Shown here: in pieces, positions 21,811 to 30,326 of the stretch
Layout: the number at the start of each line of letters is the position of its first letter
Numbering within the stretch: the first letter of the stretch is position 1
Source of the DNA: Porticoccaceae bacterium
GTDB taxonomy: Bacteria; Pseudomonadota; Gammaproteobacteria; Pseudomonadales; Porticoccaceae
DNA length: 64,000 bases
Assembly (NCBI GenBank): GCA_029252555.1
Contig: JAQXBF010000025.1
Coordinates: forward strand, 1-64,000
Reading direction: 5' to 3'
Program-made: the position numbers and the translations under genes
The notes under the pieces: model-generated
What the model saw: the letters and a program-made list of their open reading frames with translations, nothing else
Databases searched by the model: none
Told to the model about the DNA's origin: nothing

Positions 21811-22683
21811 ATGTCTATCTTAATCAATGCTGACACAAAGGTTATCTGTCAAGGCTTTACAGGCGGGCAGGGTACTTTCCACTCAGAGCAAGCGCTCGAG
21901 TACGGTACAAAAATGGTTGGAGGTGTTACACCTGGTAAGGGTGGCACTGAGCACTTGGGTTTGCCGGTATTTAATACCGTTGCAGAAGCGGTAGAGGCTA
22001 CAAGCGCAGAAGCCTCGGTTATCTATGTGCCGGCACCATTCTGTAAAGATTCTATTCTGGAAGCGGCTAACGCTGGCTTAAAGCTGGTTGTGTGCATTAC
22101 TGAAGGCATTCCAACTCAGGATATGCTTGACTGTAAGGTGGTTTGCGACACATTGGGCGTACGCCTGATCGGCCCTAACTGCCCGGGCGTTATTACTCCG
22201 GGCGAGTGCAAGATCGGTATTATGCCCGGCCATATTCACCTGCCGGGCAAAGTGGGCATCGTATCTCGTTCAGGTACCCTAACTTATGAAGCCGTTAAGC
22301 AGACTACGGATTATGGTTTTGGTCAGTCTACCTGTGTAGGTATTGGTGGTGACCCCATTCCAGGCGCTAGCTTTATTGATATTCTTGCGTTGTTTGAGAA
22401 GGATGCTGCTACTGAAGCGATCGTGATGATTGGTGAGATTGGCGGTACGGCGGAAGAAGAAGCAGCGGCTTATATTAAAGCCAATGTGACCAAGCCGGTT
22501 GTGTCTTATATTGCTGGTGTTACTGCACCTGCGGGTAAGCGTATGGGCCATGCTGGTGCCATTGTTTCCGGTGGCAAGGGTACTGCAGATGAGAAGTTTG
22601 CAGCGCTTGAAGATGCTGGTGTTAAGACGGTTCGCAGCCTGGCTGATATTGGTGCTGGCCTGAAAGAAATTACTGGTTGGTAA
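21811..22683 (+). CDS. sucD: Succinyl-CoA synthetase alpha subunit
   Basis: Binds CoA (Rossmann domain, [11 protein letters not shown]) and carries the phosphohistidine ([12 protein letters not shown]). The track ORF starts at 21769 inside sucC. ATG 21811 directly follows the sucC stop, is preceded by AGGAGG (21797–21802) and gives the expected 290 residues starting [15 protein letters not shown]. It is the last gene of the TCA block. Confidence 0.97.
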   Translation: MSILINADTKVICQGFTGGQGTFHSEQALEYGTKMVGGVTPGKGGTEHLGLPVFNTVAEAVEATSAEASVIYVPAPFCKDSILEAANAGLKLVVCITEGIPTQDMLDCKVVCDTLGVRLIGPNCPGVITPGECKIGIMPGHIHLPGKVGIVSRSGTLTYEAVKQTTDYGFGQSTCVGIGGDPIPGASFIDILALFEKDAATEAIVMIGEIGGTAEEEAAAYIKANVTKPVVSYIAGVTAPAGKRMGHAGAIVSGGKGTADEKFAALEDAGVKTVRSLADIGAGLKEITGW

Positions 22684-22700
22684 GGTCTTTTGTGGTATGT

Positions 22701-22728
22701 AAAAAAGCGGCTCTTGAGCCGCTTTTTT
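22701..22728 (+). terminator. Rho-independent terminator after sucD
   Basis: AAAAAA, stem GCGGCT, loop CTTG, stem AGCCGC, TTTTTT. A strong symmetric hairpin 18 nt after the sucD stop. Confidence 0.93.
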
Positions 22729-22746
22729 ATGTCTGGGATACTTTGC

Positions 22747-22840
22747 TTAGCATGCCCCGGGAAGCGAAATGCCTCTTTGTCTGCCCCTGTCACCCTGTAC
22801 CCAAAGCGCTCTGCGGGGCATGCTAAACGCAGTGAAGGAT
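22747..22840. repeat. Palindromic intergenic repeat with 13-bp inverted ends
   Basis: TTAGCATGCCCCG and its exact complement CGGGGCATGCTAA flank a 54-nt centre. The right half (GTCACCCTGTACCCAAAGCG followed by GCGGGGCATGCTAA and CGCAGTGAAGGAT) is nearly repeated at 27012–27062, so it belongs to the dispersed family in this window. Confidence 0.75.
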
Positions 22841-22881
22841 TGCTTTAACCCAACTATGTGCCACAGTTAAAGGACTAAGAG

Positions 22882-22915
22882 AACCTCAAGGGGTCTTAAA
22901 GAATCTATTGAGGTT
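22882..22915. promoter_or_regulatory. Inverted repeat upstream of the RHH antitoxin gene
   Basis: AACCTCAA and TTGAGGTT separated by 18 nt, ending just before the antitoxin ATG. RHH antitoxins usually repress their own operons, so this is a plausible but unproven operator. Confidence 0.35.
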
Positions 22916-22916
22916 A

Positions 22917-23177
22917 ATGGAGAATCTTAAGGCACTAAAGGCAACATCAGTCAGATTAGATGACGAAACATTAGAGCGGGTAGGCCAGATAGCCGAGGCC
23001 ATGGAGCGTCCCCGCGTCTGGCTTATGAGCGAGGCAATTAAGCAATATGTAGCGCGAGAAGAATGGGCTGCTTATAAAATCGACAAGGCCGTAGACGCGG
23101 CAGATGAAGGCAAGCTAATTGAACACTCAACGGTGAAAGCCAAGTGGGAGGCAAAGCGTGGAACTCAATTGGACTGA
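22917..23177 (+). CDS. Ribbon-helix-helix (CopG/ParD-like) antitoxin
   Basis: An 86-residue protein. The RHH N-terminus SVRLDDETLERVGQIAEAMERPRVWLM is followed by an acidic tail with the features of ParD/RHH antitoxins (AIKQYVAREEWAAYKIDKAV). I take ATG 22917 with GAGG 4 nt upstream rather than the track's TTG 22908. The 3' end overlaps a toxin-like reading frame (next entry), but that partner is truncated, so the antitoxin now appears to be an orphan. It could still repress its own promoter or act on another toxin. Confidence 0.8.
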   Translation: MENLKALKATSVRLDDETLERVGQIAEAMERPRVWLMSEAIKQYVAREEWAAYKIDKAVDAADEGKLIEHSTVKAKWEAKRGTQLD

Positions 23178-23274
23178 GTTTGCTATTGCCGATCTTAGTT
23201 TTGGTTCTGTAGGGCAATTATTTTTATGCGGGGTTCTGGCAGGTCCTTCGACTCGCTTCGCTCCCTCAGCATGA
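23158..23274 (+). pseudogene. Truncated ParE/RelE-like toxin remnant
   Basis: A GTG overlapping the antitoxin 3' end opens MELNWTEFAIADLSFGSV, a typical ParE N-terminus (WTEFAxADL). The frame loses all resemblance after about 18 residues, runs into the dispersed repeat at 23242 and stops at 23274 (38 codons). A functional ParE needs roughly 90–100 residues. I read it as the stump of a toxin gene lost by deletion or repeat insertion. The match rests on a short stretch. Confidence 0.55.
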
Positions 23275-23314
23275 CTTAAGATTCTGTCACCCTGAGGGAG
23301 CGAGGCGAAGGATT
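23242..23314. repeat. Inverted pair of dispersed repeat units
   Basis: GTCCTTCGACTCGCTTCGCT...CAGCATGAC is followed by the near-inverse GTCACCCTGAGGGAGCGAGG...GAAGGAT. The pair forms a long imperfect hairpin directly behind the truncated toxin. It resembles the other GAAGGATC/GTCA...CTGAG intergenic repeats in this window. Confidence 0.75.
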
Positions 23315-23351
23315 TCTTAAATCTACCCGCGATGCCCCAAAAGATCGCAAC

Positions 23352-24821
23352 CTAGCTATTCGCAATCGCACTGAAATGCAATACGCCATCAGATTCCATA
23401 GGCTTGGCAAATAGCGCCCGCTCTTTACGGAAGTTCTGGCTATTCACCCATGGCGCCTCTGTCCCCTGTCTGGGCTGCAGGTGCATGCTGCGCTGCAGGT
23501 ATCCTGCAGGGAAGTCAGCAATCCAGTCTTTGGCGGGCATATCTTTCAATGCCTCTGGAACCACAGGTACCATTTTGCTGGTCTGGGTGCTGCTCATATG
23601 ATTGAGAGCCTTACATACCCATTCAGCGGTTAGGTCTGCTCGTAATGTCCAGGAGGCATTCACATAGCCAAAAACACTGACCATATTGGGTACATCAGAG
23701 ACCATCAGACCTTTGTAGGTGGTTTGATTTGAGAAATCGACGGCTTCGCCATCTACGCTAAATGTGGCACCGCCCATCACCAGTAGCTTTAAGCCTGTGG
23801 CGCTTACAATAATATCGGCCTCTAAATGCTCGCCGGTTTCCAGCTCAATACCTGTCTTGGTGAAGCGTTTTATATGCTCGGTGACAATATCGGCGCCACC
23901 GCTGTTAATAGCGTTGAATAGATCGTCATCGGGCACCAAACATAGGCGTTGGTCCCAGGGGAAGTACTTTGGGGTAAAGTGCTTGTCTACATCATAGTCT
24001 TTGCCAAGCTGCTTACGCACCTGGCTAATAAAAAAGCGTTTGGCGGCTTTGGGAAAAGCTTGAGCCTGTTTAAACAGCACTTCCTGAAATAAGGTGTTTC
24101 TCGCCCTTGTGATGCCATAGGCCCAGCTGGCGGGCAGTATTTTTCGCAGGCCATTGGCGAACCAGTCTTCCGAGGGGCGGGTGACCACATAGGTGGGTGA
24201 GCGCTGCAGCATGGTCACCTGCTTGGCCTTGTCGGTCATGGCGGGTAAAAGAGTCATTGCCGTGGCACCAGAGCCTACAATCACTACGCGTTTATCTTGG
24301 TAGTCCAGGTCTTTGGGCCAAAACTGCGGATGTACCAATGTCCCTTTAAAGGACTCCACCTCTGGAAACTGCGGGTCATGGGGCTGTTCGTAGTTGTAGT
24401 AGCCAGCACACATATAGAGGAAGTTACAGGTCATCTGCACCGGGGCATCACTATTGTCTTGCCGGATATCCAAGGTCCACAATGATTGCTTTGAACACCA
24501 GCTCGCGCTGATTAAACGATGACCATAACGAATATGCTGCTCGATCGCATTTTCTGTAGCGGTTTCGCGCACATACTTCAAAATAGAGGGGCCATCGGCA
24601 ATGGCCTTTTTGCTTTCCCAAGGCTTAAAGCTATAGCCTAGCGTATGCATATCGCTGTCGCTGCGAATACCGGGGTAGCGAAATAGATCCCAGGTGCCAC
24701 CCATAGCCTGGCGTGATTCCAGCAACAGATAACTGCGGTGTGGGCATTTATCGCTTAAGTGGCACGCCGCCCCAATACCTGTCAGGCCGGCACCCACAAT
24801 AATAACGTCTCTATGTTCCAT
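23352..24821 (-). CDS. Flavin-containing monooxygenase, Baeyer-Villiger type
   Basis: A class B flavoprotein monooxygenase of 489 residues. It has an FAD Rossmann motif (VGAGLTGIG, about residues 9–17), GGTWDLFRYPGIRSDSD, the BVMO fingerprint FxGxxxHxxxWP matched exactly at 158–169 (FKGTLVHPQFWP), and an NADPH motif VGSGATA at about 182–188. Such enzymes insert oxygen next to a ketone or oxidise soft heteroatoms; the substrate is unknown. It starts 2 nt after the SDR stop with AAGGA upstream, so the two form one operon, fitting an alcohol-to-ketone-to-ester route. Confidence 0.88.
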   Translation of the reverse strand: MEHRDVIIVGAGLTGIGAACHLSDKCPHRSYLLLESRQAMGGTWDLFRYPGIRSDSDMHTLGYSFKPWESKKAIADGPSILKYVRETATENAIEQHIRYGHRLISASWCSKQSLWTLDIRQDNSDAPVQMTCNFLYMCAGYYNYEQPHDPQFPEVESFKGTLVHPQFWPKDLDYQDKRVVIVGSGATAMTLLPAMTDKAKQVTMLQRSPTYVVTRPSEDWFANGLRKILPASWAYGITRARNTLFQEVLFKQAQAFPKAAKRFFISQVRKQLGKDYDVDKHFTPKYFPWDQRLCLVPDDDLFNAINSGGADIVTEHIKRFTKTGIELETGEHLEADIIVSATGLKLLVMGGATFSVDGEAVDFSNQTTYKGLMVSDVPNMVSVFGYVNASWTLRADLTAEWVCKALNHMSSTQTSKMVPVVPEALKDMPAKDWIADFPAGYLQRSMHLQPRQGTEAPWVNSQNFRKERALFAKPMESDGVLHFSAIANS

Positions 24822-24823
24822 GC

Positions 24824-25756
24824 TTATGCGGTTCCTTTTATGGCATCCACTTCTGCTTCAGCGGGCATACCTTTAAGGGGCTTTTTATTGCGCAGCATTG
24901 TTAGGGGCAGGGTAAATAATGGGAACAGTTTCTCGTAGTGCATGGGCGTTAAGCGCTGGGATAAATCCATGAGTTTGGCATCGGCACCGACCATAATACG
25001 GCTGCGGTTTTTGCGCACGCCATCGAGAATAATCTGCGAGGCACGGCTGGCATGCATGCCATTATTGCGGAAGAAGGCGGCCAACTCTTCCTGACTGTTA
25101 CCCAGACCTAATACTTTACCCACCAGACGCTGCATCGAGTTGGCGGACTCTTCGCTCTTGTTCATGCGCCCATTGGTAACAATATTGGTGCCAATATGGC
25201 CCGGATGCACACAGTGAATTTGCACAGAGCTGTTTTTCATTTCTTTGGTCAGGCACTCGGTAAAGCCTCGCACGGCAAATTTAGCGGTGTGGTAAACCGA
25301 CTGGCGCTCCAAGGCAATCATGCCAAAGATAGAGGAGGTATTGATAAGTGCGGCTTCTGGGCGTTGTTTCAGGTGCGGCAAAAAGGCGCGGCTAGAATTA
25401 ATAACACCCTGTAAGTTGATATTAAACACCCAGTCCCAGTCGTTTTCAGACAGATCTTCAAAGGAGGAATCAACGGTGACACCGGCATTATTAAACACCA
25501 GATCAACAGCGCCATGCTGGGCAATTACCTGCACGGGCAATGCTTCAATAGCGGCCTTATCGGCAACATCTAAAATATGGCTGGAGACTTTTACATTGTA
25601 GTCTGCGAGCAGAGCCACAGTTTCTGCGAGGGTGGTTTGATTGATCTCGCAGGCGGCTATATTGGCGCCCGCTTTGGCTAAAAGTATGGCCAGATAGCGG
25701 CCCATGCCTGAACCGGCACCGGTGATGACTGCAACTTTGTTGTAGAAGTCTTTCAT
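24824..25756 (-). CDS. Short-chain dehydrogenase/reductase
   Basis: A classical SDR of 310 residues. It has the cofactor motif TGAGSGMG (12–19), NNAG (89–92), catalytic serine in NTSS (about 142), and Tyr155/Lys159 in YHTAK. The long C-terminal extension after residue 250 is common in SDRs paired with BVMO-type monooxygenases. It is the first gene of the SDR–monooxygenase pair and probably oxidises an alcohol to the ketone used by its partner. Confidence 0.88.
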   Translation of the reverse strand: MKDFYNKVAVITGAGSGMGRYLAILLAKAGANIAACEINQTTLAETVALLADYNVKVSSHILDVADKAAIEALPVQVIAQHGAVDLVFNNAGVTVDSSFEDLSENDWDWVFNINLQGVINSSRAFLPHLKQRPEAALINTSSIFGMIALERQSVYHTAKFAVRGFTECLTKEMKNSSVQIHCVHPGHIGTNIVTNGRMNKSEESANSMQRLVGKVLGLGNSQEELAAFFRNNGMHASRASQIILDGVRKNRSRIMVGADAKLMDLSQRLTPMHYEKLFPLFTLPLTMLRNKKPLKGMPAEAEVDAIKGTA

Positions 25757-25824
25757 TGGAATTGCCCCATTTATTATTGTTCTTATATTTGTTACCTGAG
25801 TGCCGTTGTACTTGGCTCTGCAGG

Positions 25825-25847
25825 CGATAATATTTTTTTGATTATCG
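25825..25847. promoter_or_regulatory. Inverted repeat upstream of the SDR–monooxygenase operon
   Basis: CGATAAT and ATTATCG separated by 9 nt of mostly T, about 70 nt upstream of the SDR start. It may be an operator; no adjacent regulator gene is present to assign it. Confidence 0.35.
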
Positions 25848-25904
25848 TACTACAGTTGGATAAATCTAATGGGGAATGTTACTGACTATGGAGTCAGGGG
25901 GGAA

Positions 25905-26010
25905 GGGGTTAGAGATGTTTCGCTTTGCTCAACATGACATTCATGTTGTCGTCCTGTACTCAACGCGTTTCGTAGTGCTACTGATGGCGGCGAAGGAACT
26001 TACTCAAGCC
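25905..26010. repeat. Dispersed repeat copy upstream of the SDR operon
   Basis: AGAGATGTTTCGCTTTGCTC followed by AACATGACA is the reverse complement of the unit at 2869–2892 and matches the one at 27067–27094. The remainder of this 263-nt gap shows no gene. Confidence 0.6.
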
Positions 26011-26019
26011 CCTAGAAAG

Positions 26020-26592
26020 TCACTCCGATTTTGCGATATGTCTTTTCTTTTCATTACGCTCCATGCGAGCTTCTTTCATAAGTATGCCGAGAATACTATA
26101 GCTGAGATAATCTTTAAAGCCGCCGTAGTCGGATTGAAGGCCAAGATATTTGGCGGCATCAGAGTTCTTGATACCGTCAGGGTTGGCTTTAGCTAGTTCC
26201 ATCACTGCTGAGTTTAGAATATTTAAACCCATCTGCGCCTTTTCATAGCAGCCGTCAGGGATATTAAGGTTAATACGTTTTGAAATATTATTGGGGTTTG
26301 GCCTTACGCGATTGGTTAGTAAACCGCCCTGAGATCGTATGCCAAAACCAGCAATAAGTTCTGCTTCAATTTTTAGAGCCTGCTCTTAATTTGAGTTATT
26401 TGAGATCACAGTGTGAAGTACGGAAAGCCCGTCATCATGAATGCCTTGGATAACTTTACCTTTCTCTGAGTCGTCAACTTGCGCTTGGTGCTCCCAAGCT
26501 CGATTACCAGTGCCTTTGCCGATATAGAATGTTTTGGCAGGTTTTTGTCTTGGATCTTTTAGGGCATATGCATAGAATGGATTTTGTGACAT
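26020..26592 (-). pseudogene. GIY-YIG (LEM-3-like) nuclease-domain protein interrupted by one in-frame TAA
   Basis: The track shows two ORFs (26386..26592 and 26020..26232), but both lie in one frame. Reading through the TAA at 26386–26388 gives a continuous 190-residue product. The front half has the GIY-YIG core FYIGKGTGNRAWEH. After the stop the frame resumes at once with EQALKIEAELIAGFG, the expected continuation, and then a C-terminal region with NPDGIKNSDAAKYLGL. One substitution from GAA, CAA or AAA would create this TAA. No frameshift is needed. It may be a recent pseudogene, a sequencing error, or a rare readthrough case. Confidence 0.8.
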
Positions 26593-26627
26593 GTCTAACC
26601 TTATTCAAAGTAGGAGTTTCGTTAAGG

Positions 26628-26864
26628 CTAATTCTCGGATAATGCTTCAAATTGTTTGCGCTTACCCGCAAGCCAGTTTGACATGGCTTCGGGACTCTTC
26701 ACAAGTTCTCGCATATCATTCATGGCTTTGAGATGAGCTTCATCTTTTTTCTGAAACATCTCCATACCATGTTGTTTACTCATTTCTGCAATTTCTTCAA
26801 AAGTGTTGGCGTGGAATTCTTTTTCACCAGCGCCACCTAGCTGCTGACAGTCCATAGTTTTCAT
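26628..26864 (-). CDS. Small conserved protein, DUF1059-like
   Basis: 78 residues, MKTMDCQQLGGAGEKEFHANTFEEIAEMSKQ..., rich in Glu, Lys and Met. It resembles DUF1059-type small proteins, which have no known function. From memory, relatives carry a second cysteine near the GGA stretch where this protein has glycine. ATG 26864 is preceded by GGAG at 7 nt, whereas the track's TTG start overlaps that RBS. It lies 35 nt upstream of the GIY-YIG pseudogene on the same strand. Confidence 0.65.
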   Translation of the reverse strand: MKTMDCQQLGGAGEKEFHANTFEEIAEMSKQHGMEMFQKKDEAHLKAMNDMRELVKSPEAMSNWLAGKRKQFEALSEN

Positions 26865-27011
26865 GCTTGTCTCCAAATTATTTCAGTTGATTGATTAACA
26901 GCCTTTTGGCTGAAATTTGGTTTGATTTAAATCTAGACTAGGATATTTGCAATATCCATTGAGAGGCCATAGATCCATCAAATACGCTCGATTTTAGATG
27001 CTTCCCACTTT

Positions 27012-27100
27012 GTCATTCTGTACCCAAAGCGCTTCGCGGGGGATGCTAATCGCAGCGAAGGATCTAGAGATGTTTCGTTTCACTCAACATGACAGGGTGT
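27012..27100. repeat. Composite of two dispersed repeat units
   Basis: The first unit (GTCATTCTGTACCCAAAGCG followed by GGGGGATGCTAATCGCAGCGAAGGATC) matches 22789–22840. It runs straight into AGAGATGTTTCGTTTCACTC followed by AACATGACAGGG, matching the 25.9-kb and 2.87-kb copies inverted. The composite lies between the DUF1059-like gene and the dnaE2 3' end. Confidence 0.75.
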
Positions 27101-27139
27101 CGAGTCATACTGAACGAGTGGGCTAGGAACCTGGGCTTG

Positions 27140-30100
27140 CTATCTAAAATTCCGCGATTTGATTTCCATGCCATCGCTACTCTCCTTATCAATACGAGAC
27201 AACAACTCAGAGCAATCGGTTAATTCCTGGGCAATCACATGCACCACGGCACCATCGGTTTCGAGCACACCTTTTACCATTAATAGCTGTGCTTTTAATA
27301 AGGCCTGTCGGCAGTTTTTTTGTACGCTTTGCCAGACCACCACATTGCTATTGCCGGTCTCATCTTCCAACGTTAAAAACACCACGCCAGAGGCGGTGCC
27401 AGGGCGCTGTTTGCCGGTGACTAATCCTGCTATGCGCACAAAGCGGTGATGGCCTAACTCGGCTAAATCTGCATGGCGTTTGCACTGACGGAAAATAGGG
27501 AACTGTTCTCTGAGTAATTCCATGGGGTGGCGACCCAGAGATAACCCGGTGTGGCTGTAATCGGCATAGAGGTTTTCGGTTTCGCTGGGGGTTTGTAAAT
27601 TTACTGGCTCTTGTTCGGGTTGCTGTAAAAGGGTAGTGCTGCTGTCGATGACCAGTGCTTGCCAGTGGGCCTGACGGCGATTTTCTGTGAGTGACTTTAG
27701 GGCTCCGGCGCTGCTTAGCTGGCTGAGTTCTGCTCTGGAGAGGCTGGTGCTGTTGGTGAGTTGGGCGATGGTTTTAAATTGGCGGTCGCTATGAGTTATT
27801 TTCTGTGCGGTGTTAAAGGCTAGGCCTTTGATAAGTCGCATGCCAAGGCGCAGTGTTGGGGTTTTGGTATCGCCTTCCAAACTATGGTCCCAGCCGCTGT
27901 AAAGCACGTCGATGGGCCGAACTTTTATTTTATGGCGCTGGGCATCTTGCACCAGCTGTGAGGCGGAGTAAAAACCCATGGGCTGGCTATTTAATAGGGC
28001 GCAGTAGAAGGCGGCGGGGTAATGGCATTTTAACCAGGCGGACACATAGGCGAGTAGGGCGAAGCTGGCGGAGTGGGATTCGGGGAAGCCGTAAACACCA
28101 AAGCCCTGTATCTGGCGAAATAGGCGCTCGGCAAAATCCAGGTCATAGCCTCGGGCTAACATGCCGTCGATGAGTTTTTGTTTAAAACCGAGCAGTTCAT
28201 TATTGCGTTCGGAGTTTTTGCCCCAGCTGGCCATGGCGCGGCGCAGTTGGTCAGCTTGGCCACCGCTAAAGCCTGCGGCGACCATGGCTAGACGAATCAC
28301 CTGTTCTTGGAAAACGGGGATTCCTAATGTGCGTTCCAATACGGCTTTAATTTCTGGGTGGGGATAGCTGACTTGCTCTAAGCCCTGGCGGCGTTTTAGG
28401 TAGGGGTGCACCATGCCCCCTTGAATGGGGCCGGGGCGTACGATGGCGATTTCAATCACCAGATCATAAAAGCAGCGGGGTTTGAGTCTGGGCAGCATGG
28501 CCATTTGGGCGCGAGATTCTATCTGAAATACGCCAACACTATCGGCTTTACACAGCATATCGTAGGTGGCTTTATCTTCTTTGGGGATGGCCTGCATACT
28601 GAGGTCAATGCCCTGATGACCGCGTATAAGATCAAAGCAGCGATGGATGGCGGTGAGCATTCCCAGGGCCAGAATGTCGATTTTAAGCAGGCCTAGGGCT
28701 TCGATATCTTCTTTGTCCCATTGGATCACGGTGCGGTCAGGCATGCTAGCGTTTTCTACCGGTACCAAGGTGCTGATGGGACTTTTGGTGATAATAAAGC
28801 CGCCCACATGCTGGGAGAGATGGCGGGGGAAGCCGAGTATCTCTTGCAACAGGTTATAGAAGTGCTCGGCCATAGTGCCTCGGGCACCGGCTTTTTCAAA
28901 CTGTGCTTGCAGGTCAGTGCTGCTATCCCACCAGGAGAGAGACTGGCTGAGTTGTTCTATAAACAATGGGTCCAGGCCCAGCGCTTTGCCCACATCGCGA
29001 ATGGCACTGCGCGGCTTATAGGTGATCACGGTGGCAGCCAGTGCGGCGCGCTCGCGGCCATAGCGCTGGTAGATATATTGAATCACTTCTTCCCGGCGTT
29101 CGTGTTCAAAGTCGACATCGATATCCGGGGGTTCATTGCGCTCGGTGGAGATAAAACGCTCAAATAACAATGACACCTGATCTGGATTCACTTCGGTGAT
29201 AAACAGGCAATAACAGACCACGGAGTTGGCGGCGGAGCCGCGGCCCTGGCAGAGAATATGACGGCTGCGGGCAAAGGCGACTAGGTCGTGTACGGTAAGG
29301 AAATAACATTCGTATTGCAGCTCGGCGATAACCTTAAGTTCATATTCAATCTGCTGGCGAACGGCTTTTGAGAGGCCTTGGGGCCAGCGTTTTTCTACGC
29401 CTTGCTCGGTTAAATAACGCAGTTGCTCGGCGGGGCTTAGATGCTGGGGCACAACATCAGCAGGGTATTCGTAGCGCAATTCTTCAAGGTTAAAATCACA
29501 GCGTTGGGCGATATTAATGGTTTCGGCTAATAGCGTAGCAGGGTAGAGTTTTTGCAAGTGGGGCAGGCTGCGCAGGCGGCGCTCGGCATTGGGGAAGCGC
29601 CGGTCGCCCAGTTCCATTACGGAGCAGTTATGGTGAATGGCGGTTAATGTGTCCTGTAGTGCACGACGCTCTTTGCTGTGCATATGTACATCGCCGCAGG
29701 CGACCATGGGCAGTTGCCACAGGGCGGCGAGGTTGCGGTAATAATAATACTGGTAGGTCTCATTGCCATCGAGCAGATGTTCTACGCCAATCCATAGGCG
29801 TTCTTTAAACCAGTAACTCAGACGTTCCCCTACCTCATGGTCTGGCTCCAAATCGCCGCTGGGTAGCCAGATTAGCAAGCTGTTGGGCAGGTTGCCGCTA
29901 AGGTCTGGCCATTTTAGTTGGTACTCGCCTTTGCTGCTGCGTCGGCGGGCCTTGGTAATTAAGGCGGAAAGCTCGGCATAGGATTGGCGATTGCTAACCA
30001 GTACGATTAGGCGCTGGCCTTCAAGACGGAATTCGCTGCCAACAATTAGCTGCAAACCGTAATCTTGCGCGGCCACATGGGCCTTTACTACGCCTGCTAA

Positions 30101-30229
30101 GGAGCATTCGTCGGTGATTGCCAGCGCGCTATAGCCCAGCGCATTAGCGGTGCGGACTAATTCTTGAGGGTGGGAAGCCCCGCGCAGAAACGTAAAGTTG
30201 CTGACGCAATGTAGTTCGGCATAGGCCAT
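27140..30229 (-). CDS. dnaE2: Error-prone DNA polymerase DnaE2 (ImuC)
   Basis: Alternative C-family polymerase of the SOS mutasome, 1029 residues. It opens with a PHP domain (AELHCVSNFTFLRGASHP), then the polymerase core with the catalytic aspartates in PPDIDVDFEHERREEV, the QHVGGFIIT and VFQEQVIRLAM regions typical of DnaE2, helix-hairpin-helix, and an OB-fold near the C-terminus. It lacks the long DnaE1 tail. A LexA box sits 31 nt upstream. Its usual neighbours imuA and imuB are about 5.7 kb away on the same strand. Confidence 0.95.
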   Translation of the reverse strand: MAYAELHCVSNFTFLRGASHPQELVRTANALGYSALAITDECSLAGVVKAHVAAQDYGLQLIVGSEFRLEGQRLIVLVSNRQSYAELSALITKARRRSSKGEYQLKWPDLSGNLPNSLLIWLPSGDLEPDHEVGERLSYWFKERLWIGVEHLLDGNETYQYYYYRNLAALWQLPMVACGDVHMHSKERRALQDTLTAIHHNCSVMELGDRRFPNAERRLRSLPHLQKLYPATLLAETINIAQRCDFNLEELRYEYPADVVPQHLSPAEQLRYLTEQGVEKRWPQGLSKAVRQQIEYELKVIAELQYECYFLTVHDLVAFARSRHILCQGRGSAANSVVCYCLFITEVNPDQVSLLFERFISTERNEPPDIDVDFEHERREEVIQYIYQRYGRERAALAATVITYKPRSAIRDVGKALGLDPLFIEQLSQSLSWWDSSTDLQAQFEKAGARGTMAEHFYNLLQEILGFPRHLSQHVGGFIITKSPISTLVPVENASMPDRTVIQWDKEDIEALGLLKIDILALGMLTAIHRCFDLIRGHQGIDLSMQAIPKEDKATYDMLCKADSVGVFQIESRAQMAMLPRLKPRCFYDLVIEIAIVRPGPIQGGMVHPYLKRRQGLEQVSYPHPEIKAVLERTLGIPVFQEQVIRLAMVAAGFSGGQADQLRRAMASWGKNSERNNELLGFKQKLIDGMLARGYDLDFAERLFRQIQGFGVYGFPESHSASFALLAYVSAWLKCHYPAAFYCALLNSQPMGFYSASQLVQDAQRHKIKVRPIDVLYSGWDHSLEGDTKTPTLRLGMRLIKGLAFNTAQKITHSDRQFKTIAQLTNSTSLSRAELSQLSSAGALKSLTENRRQAHWQALVIDSSTTLLQQPEQEPVNLQTPSETENLYADYSHTGLSLGRHPMELLREQFPIFRQCKRHADLAELGHHRFVRIAGLVTGKQRPGTASGVVFLTLEDETGNSNVVVWQSVQKNCRQALLKAQLLMVKGVLETDGAVVHVIAQELTDCSELLSRIDKESSDGMEIKSRNFR

Positions 30230-30259
30230 AAGGTATACAACTGCTATTAGAAATAAATA

Positions 30260-30275
30260 CTGTATATATAAACAG
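30260..30275. promoter_or_regulatory. LexA box upstream of dnaE2
   Basis: CTGTATATATAAACAG fits CTGT-N8-ACAG with an AT-only centre, 31 nt before the dnaE2 start. It predicts SOS control independent of imuAB. Confidence 0.9.
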
Positions 30276-30326
30276 TATAAGCATAGCGTTATATAATTTC
30301 CACAAGGATATTTCTATTTCGCCTTG

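Noticed and set aside
26020-26592. Frameshift in the GIY-YIG gene
   Set aside because: Both ORFs are in the same frame (starts 360 nt apart); only a stop codon intervenes.
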